Positions 33,251 to 37,038 of a stretch of DNA of 37,038 nucleotides are shown piece by piece. The stretch is from Hyphomicrobiales bacterium (GTDB taxonomy: Bacteria > Pseudomonadota > Alphaproteobacteria > Rhizobiales > Beijerinckiaceae). The notes beneath the pieces were generated by a model. It ran no database searches, was not told where the DNA came from, and saw nothing but the letters and a program-made list of their open reading frames with translations. The position numbers were made by a program, and so were the translations under genes. How positions within the stretch are numbered: the stretch's first letter is position 1; each line of letters starts with the position of its first letter. The stretch covers positions 1 through 37,038 of the forward strand of contig JAQGJH010000094.1 in assembly GCA_028290705.1 (NCBI GenBank), written 5' to 3'.

Positions 33251-34573
33251 ATGAGCAGCAGCAAATCGACGGGCGGGGCATGGATCACCACGGACGCCAC
33301 TCGCAGGACTCTGCTGCGCGGCGCGGGCGCCACGGCCGCCTTGCTGGCTGCGGCCCGCGTGCAGCTTCCCGGCGGGGCCTTCGCGCAAGGCGCGGGTCCG
33401 GAGGTGAAGGGCGCCAAGCTCGGCTACATCGCGCTGACGGATGCGGCGGCCCTCGTGGTCGCCAAGGAGAAGGGGATTTTCGCCAAGCATGGCCTGCCCG
33501 ACATGGAGATCCTGAAACAGGCCTCCTGGGCGGCGACGCGCGACAATCTGGTGCTGGGCGGAGCCAGCAACGGCATCGACGGCGCGCATATCCTGACGCC
33601 GATGCCTTATCTGATCTCGGCCGGAAAAGTAACGCAGAACAGCGTTCCGACCCCGATGGTGATCCTCGCGCGCCTGAACCTGGACGCGCAGGCGATTTCC
33701 GTGGCGCAAGAATATGCCGACACGAAAGTCGGGCTCGATTCCTCGGCCTTGAAGGCGGTGTTCGCGAAGAAGAAGGCCGAAGGCAAGGAGGTCAAGATCG
33801 CCATGACGTTCCCGGGCGGAACGCATGACCTCTGGATTCGCTACTGGATGGCGGCCGGCGGCATCGACCCCGACAAGGACGTGTCGACCATCGTGGTTCC
33901 GCCGCCCCAGATGGTGGCCAACATGAAGGTCGGCAACATGGACGCCTTCTGCGTCGGCGAGCCCTGGAACGAACAACTCGTCAACCAGAAGATCGGCTTC
34001 ACGGCCTGCACGACCGGCGAGATCTGGAAGAAGCATCCGGAAAAGGCGCTCGGCATGCGCGCCGACTGGGTCGAGAAAAATCCGCGCGCCGCCAAGGCGA
34101 TGCTGATGGCCGTGCTGGAAGCCCAGCAATGGTGCGACGACATGAAGAACAAGGAGGAGATGGCCGGCATTCTCGGTCGTCGCCAGTGGTTCAACGTGCC
34201 GCCGGTGGACATTCTCGGCCGCCTCAAGGGCGACATCAATTACGGCAATGGCCGCGCCGCGACGGCCACGGGCCTGCAGATGAAGTTCTGGCAGGACCAC
34301 GCGTCCTTCCCGTTCAAGAGCCATGACGCATGGTTCCTGGCCGAGGACATCCGCTGGGGCAAGTTCGAGCCCACGACGGACATCAACGCCATGGTGGCCA
34401 AGGTCAACCGCTCGGACATCTGGCGCGAGGCCGCGAAGGACCTTGGTGTCGCGGCGGCGGACATTCCGGCCAGCGATTCCCGCGGTCCCGAGACCTTCTT
34501 CGACGGCAAGATCTTCGATCCGGCGGATCCGTCCGCCTATCTGAAATCGCTCGCCATCAAACGCGTCGCCTGA
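33251..34573 (+). CDS. nrtA: NrtA: periplasmic nitrate-binding protein of the nitrate ABC transporter
   Basis: 440 residues, ATG behind GAGGGGA. A twin-arginine signal (TRRTLLRGAGATAALLAAARV) is cut near GAFAQ. The CmpA/NrtA fold follows: KLGYIALTDAAALVVAKEKGIFAKHGL, GIDGAHILTPMPYLIS, TFPGGTHDLWIRYWMAAGGIDPDKDV and VPPPQMVANMKVGNMDAFCVGEPWNEQLV. It captures nitrate for the permease and ATPase downstream. Expression is predicted to depend on the NasT-responsive leader. Confidence 0.95.
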   Translation: MSSSKSTGGAWITTDATRRTLLRGAGATAALLAAARVQLPGGAFAQGAGPEVKGAKLGYIALTDAAALVVAKEKGIFAKHGLPDMEILKQASWAATRDNLVLGGASNGIDGAHILTPMPYLISAGKVTQNSVPTPMVILARLNLDAQAISVAQEYADTKVGLDSSALKAVFAKKKAEGKEVKIAMTFPGGTHDLWIRYWMAAGGIDPDKDVSTIVVPPPQMVANMKVGNMDAFCVGEPWNEQLVNQKIGFTACTTGEIWKKHPEKALGMRADWVEKNPRAAKAMLMAVLEAQQWCDDMKNKEEMAGILGRRQWFNVPPVDILGRLKGDINYGNGRAATATGLQMKFWQDHASFPFKSHDAWFLAEDIRWGKFEPTTDINAMVAKVNRSDIWREAAKDLGVAAADIPASDSRGPETFFDGKIFDPADPSAYLKSLAIKRVA

Positions 34574-34640
34574 CGCCCGACACGCGTCCCGGCCGCTGCG
34601 TCGGCCGGGACTTTCATTCTCCTGATTTCGCGAGCCCAAC

Positions 34641-35540
34641 ATGACCCTCGCCGTTGTGAAATCCCAAGAGCCGGTGACGCCTCCCGCGCCCGCTGAGGCG
34701 AAGGTGATCGCGCTGCCGACGTCGCAGAAATCGTCTTTCGCCGAGATGCTGCCGCGCTACGCCAGCAGCTTTGCCAGCAACGTCGTCCCGCCGCTGATCA
34801 CGGCCGCGCTGATCCTGCTGGTCTGGCAGATCGCTTTCGGAAATCCCGGCGCGACATTGCCGTCCCCCGTGCAGGTCTGGAAGGATGCGTCCGACCTCAT
34901 CGTCGATCCGTTCTTCGTCACCGGTCCGCAGGATATCGGGCTCGGCTGGAGAACGCTCACCTCGCTGCAGCGTGTCGGCATCGGCTTCGGGCTGGCGGCC
35001 GTCGTGGGCGTGATGGTGGGCGCGCTGGTCGGCCAGTCGGTCTGGGCGATGCGCGGGCTCGACCCGATCTTCCAGATCCTGCGCACCGTGCCGCCGCTCG
35101 CCTGGCTGCCGATTTCGCTGGCGGCGTTTCGCGACTCGTCGCCCTCGGCCATTTTCGTGATCTTCATCACGTCGATTTGGCCGATCCTGATCAACACCGC
35201 GGTGGGTGTCCGCAACATTCCGCAGGATTATCGCAACGTCGCGCAGGTGCTGCGGCTCAACACGTTCGAGTTCTTCTGGAAGATCATGCTGCCGTCGGCG
35301 GCGCCCTACATCTTCACGGGATTGAGGATCGGCATCGGGCTGGCGTGGCTCGCCATCGTGGCGGCCGAAATGCTCACGGGCGGCGTCGGCATCGGCTTCT
35401 TCATCTGGGACGCCTGGAACTCATCGCGTCTGTCCGACATCGTCGTGGCGCTGTTCTACATCGGCCTCGTCGGCTTCGTGCTCGACCGCATCGTGGGTGC
35501 GCTGGGCTCCCTGGTGACACGCGGCACGGCAGCCGCCTGA
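34641..35540 (+). CDS. nrtB: Nitrate ABC transporter permease (NrtB)
   Basis: 299 residues with an N-terminal cytoplasmic stretch of about 45 residues and about six membrane helices. LRTVPPLAWLPISLAAFRDSSPSAIFVIFITSIWPILINTAVGVRNIPQDYRNVAQVL contains the EAA-type loop that contacts the ATPase and is the NrtB signature. It forms the channel of the NrtABC importer. It follows nrtA by 67 bases and precedes the ATPase gene by 11. Confidence 0.95.
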   Translation: MTLAVVKSQEPVTPPAPAEAKVIALPTSQKSSFAEMLPRYASSFASNVVPPLITAALILLVWQIAFGNPGATLPSPVQVWKDASDLIVDPFFVTGPQDIGLGWRTLTSLQRVGIGFGLAAVVGVMVGALVGQSVWAMRGLDPIFQILRTVPPLAWLPISLAAFRDSSPSAIFVIFITSIWPILINTAVGVRNIPQDYRNVAQVLRLNTFEFFWKIMLPSAAPYIFTGLRIGIGLAWLAIVAAEMLTGGVGIGFFIWDAWNSSRLSDIVVALFYIGLVGFVLDRIVGALGSLVTRGTAAA

Positions 35541-35551
35541 GGAGATCATCC

Positions 35552-36346
35552 ATGTCCGCTTATCTCAAGCTCGATCACATCAGCAAAAGCTTCCGTCGCG
35601 GGTCGTCGGAAACCGAAGTGCTGCGCGACATCAACCTCACGATCCACAAGGGCGAGATCGTTTCGATCATCGGCCATTCGGGTTGCGGGAAGTCGACGCT
35701 GCTCAATCTGATCGCCGGGCTGACGCCGGTGACCACGGGCGGCGTCCTGCTCGAGGACCGCGAAGTCAATGCGCCGGGACCCGAGCGTGCCGTCGTGTTC
35801 CAGAACCATTCGCTGCTGCCGTGGCTCACCGTCTACGACAATGTCGCGCTGGCGGTCGACAAGGTGTTCGGCAACAGCAAGTCGCGTGCGGAGCGTCGCT
35901 CGTGGATCCTGCATAATCTGGACCTCGTGCAGATGACGCACGCCAAGGACAAGCGCCCTTCGGAAATCTCCGGCGGCATGAAACAGCGTGTCGGCATTGC
36001 GCGGGCGCTCGCCATCGAACCCAAGATCCTGCTGCTCGACGAGCCCTTCGGCGCGCTGGACGCGTTGACGCGCGCGCATCTGCAAGACTCGGTGATGCAG
36101 ATTCACGCCAGCCTGAAGAACACCATGATCATGATCACACACGACGTGGACGAGGCCGTGCTGTTGTCCGACCGCATCGTGATGATGACCAACGGTCCCT
36201 CGGCCACCATCGGCGAAGTTCTCGACGTGAAGCTGGCGCGGCCGCGCAAGCGGCTCGACCTCGTGGCCGACCGATCCTACATCGCGGCCCGCGAGGCGGT
36301 GCTGAAGTTCCTCTACGAGCGGCATCGTTTCGTCGAGGCGGCCTGA
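35552..36346 (+). CDS. nrtC: Nitrate ABC transporter ATP-binding protein (NrtC/NasD-like)
   Basis: 264 residues from the ATG at 35552, with TGAGGAGAT upstream overlapping the permease stop. Walker A is GHSGCGKST (residues 42-50), the signature ISGGMKQRVGIARAL, Walker B ILLLDEPFGALDALTRA, and the switch His in ITHDVDEAVLLSDRI. It is a stand-alone ATPase without the C-terminal NrtA-like domain of cyanobacterial NrtC. It powers nitrate import with NrtB. Confidence 0.95.
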   Translation: MSAYLKLDHISKSFRRGSSETEVLRDINLTIHKGEIVSIIGHSGCGKSTLLNLIAGLTPVTTGGVLLEDREVNAPGPERAVVFQNHSLLPWLTVYDNVALAVDKVFGNSKSRAERRSWILHNLDLVQMTHAKDKRPSEISGGMKQRVGIARALAIEPKILLLDEPFGALDALTRAHLQDSVMQIHASLKNTMIMITHDVDEAVLLSDRIVMMTNGPSATIGEVLDVKLARPRKRLDLVADRSYIAAREAVLKFLYERHRFVEAA

Positions 36347-36370
36347 CGATCCGCGACCCGGAGAAGCGGC

Positions 36371-37038
36371 ATGTCCGAGCAACTCGTCATCGTGGGCATG
36401 GGAATGGCGGCCGCGCGCCTCGTCGAGGAATTGGCGAAGCGCGGACTCGGCCGGCATGCGATTGCGGTCGTGGGCGCCGAGCCGCGCCGCGCCTATAATC
36501 GCGTGCTGCTCTCGTCGCTGCTGGCCAACGAAGTGGCGGAAGACGACATCGAGTTGAAGCCCGCGGGATGGTGGGCGCGCATGGGCGTCACGACGATGTT
36601 TGGACGTCGCGTCGTGGCTATCGATCGCGCGGGTTCACGCATCCTGCTGGAAGACGGCAGCTCGCTACCCTACGGGCGGCTCGTGCTCGCCACGGGATCC
36701 GAGGCCGTGCGTCTGCCTCTGCCGGGTGCGGATCTTCCCGGCGTCCTGACGTTCCGGGACCATGCCGACGTCGCACGCATCCGCGAGGCGACGAGGGGCG
36801 GCGGTCGCGCCGTCGTCATTGGAGGCGGGTTGCTCGGCCTCGAGGCGGCTTCGGGACTTGCCAAGGCGGGTGTGAAGACGAGCGTCGTGCATCTCATGGA
36901 TCGCCTGATGGAACGGCAGCTCGATGCTGCTGCCGCGTCGATCCTGAAAGCCGAGATGGAGATGCGCGGGATCGACGTGCATCTCGGCGCGCAGACCAGG
37001 GCCATCGAGGGAACCGCCCGCGTCGAGGGCGTGCGGCT
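36371..37038 (+). CDS. NirB-type nitrite reductase large subunit or related FAD/NAD(P) oxidoreductase, 3' end outside window
   Basis: The ATG at 36371 (GGAG upstream) opens a frame of 222 codons running off the window. The start LVIVGMGMAAARLVEELAKRG is an FAD dinucleotide fold. ILLEDGSSLPYGRLVLATGSEAVRLPLPG and the second nucleotide-binding fold VVIGGGLLGLEAASGLAKAGVKTSVVH match the N-terminus of NirB. Location right after the nitrate transporter supports an assimilatory nitrite reductase. NasB-type nitrate reductase subunits share this N-terminus, so the exact enzyme depends on the missing siroheme part. Confidence 0.85.
   Translation, partial: MSEQLVIVGMGMAAARLVEELAKRGLGRHAIAVVGAEPRRAYNRVLLSSLLANEVAEDDIELKPAGWWARMGVTTMFGRRVVAIDRAGSRILLEDGSSLPYGRLVLATGSEAVRLPLPGADLPGVLTFRDHADVARIREATRGGGRAVVIGGGLLGLEAASGLAKAGVKTSVVHLMDRLMERQLDAAAASILKAEMEMRGIDVHLGAQTRAIEGTARVEGVR

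Overview
This is a GC-rich chromosomal stretch (GC estimated by eye, mid-60s %) with densely packed, often overlapping operons. The gene content points to an alphaproteobacterium, most likely of the Hyphomicrobiales: nasTS-nrtABC-type nitrate genes, YdcH/DUF465, DUF2189, DUF3369 kinases and two exbBD-tonB sets. I cannot name a genus. I saw no tRNA, rRNA, CRISPR array, insertion sequence or phage gene.

Layout. (1) 1-5902, minus strand: an iron-uptake operon read from a siderophore receptor through a PiuC-like hydroxylase, ExbB, ExbD and TonB into an FMN-dependent 2-hydroxy-acid oxidase cut by the window edge. Several junctions are ATGA overlaps. (2) 6216-8577: a divergent pair, ydcH-like gene plus terC (minus) against an OxyR-like LysR regulator (plus). 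A site matching three of four OxyR operator elements lies between them, yet the regulator lacks both redox cysteines. (3) 8581-13947, minus: an MFS transporter, a DUF2189 membrane protein, and a type I secretion adaptor/ATPase pair with no visible substrate gene. (4) 14205-21186, minus: a tightly overlapped signalling operon. It holds a membrane histidine kinase with a long helical periplasmic domain, a REC-DUF3369-kinase, a REC-class III cyclase, a UgpB-like binding protein and a DctP-like binding protein. No permease is present, so the two binding proteins probably feed a sensor.

(5) 21529-23273: a short-ORF membrane protein, an Fe(II)/2OG dioxygenase-like protein, a YaiI/UPF0178 protein with a 26-bp palindrome at its start, and a small exported protein. 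(6) 23415-26681, plus: a TetR regulator, a second exbB-exbD-tonB set and a small coiled-coil protein. (7) 26838-31164: a bicupin, a four-cysteine hypothetical, a class II aldolase, an orphan TctC-type binding protein and an exported hypothetical, with two clear hairpin terminators.

(8) 31369-37038, plus: a nitrate assimilation block. NasT (ANTAR) and NasS (cytoplasmic nitrate sensor) precede a structured leader, then nrtA, permease and ATPase genes and the start of a nirB-like flavoprotein. The leader contains two hairpins with AACGxx hexaloops, the second overlapping an intrinsic terminator, and a sigma-54-like promoter placed just before the first hairpin. This is a readable attenuation switch.

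Two themes recur: binding proteins used as sensors (NasS, and probably the UgpB/DctP pair), and signalling proteins with altered key residues (OxyR without cysteines, cyclase with Thr for Asn).
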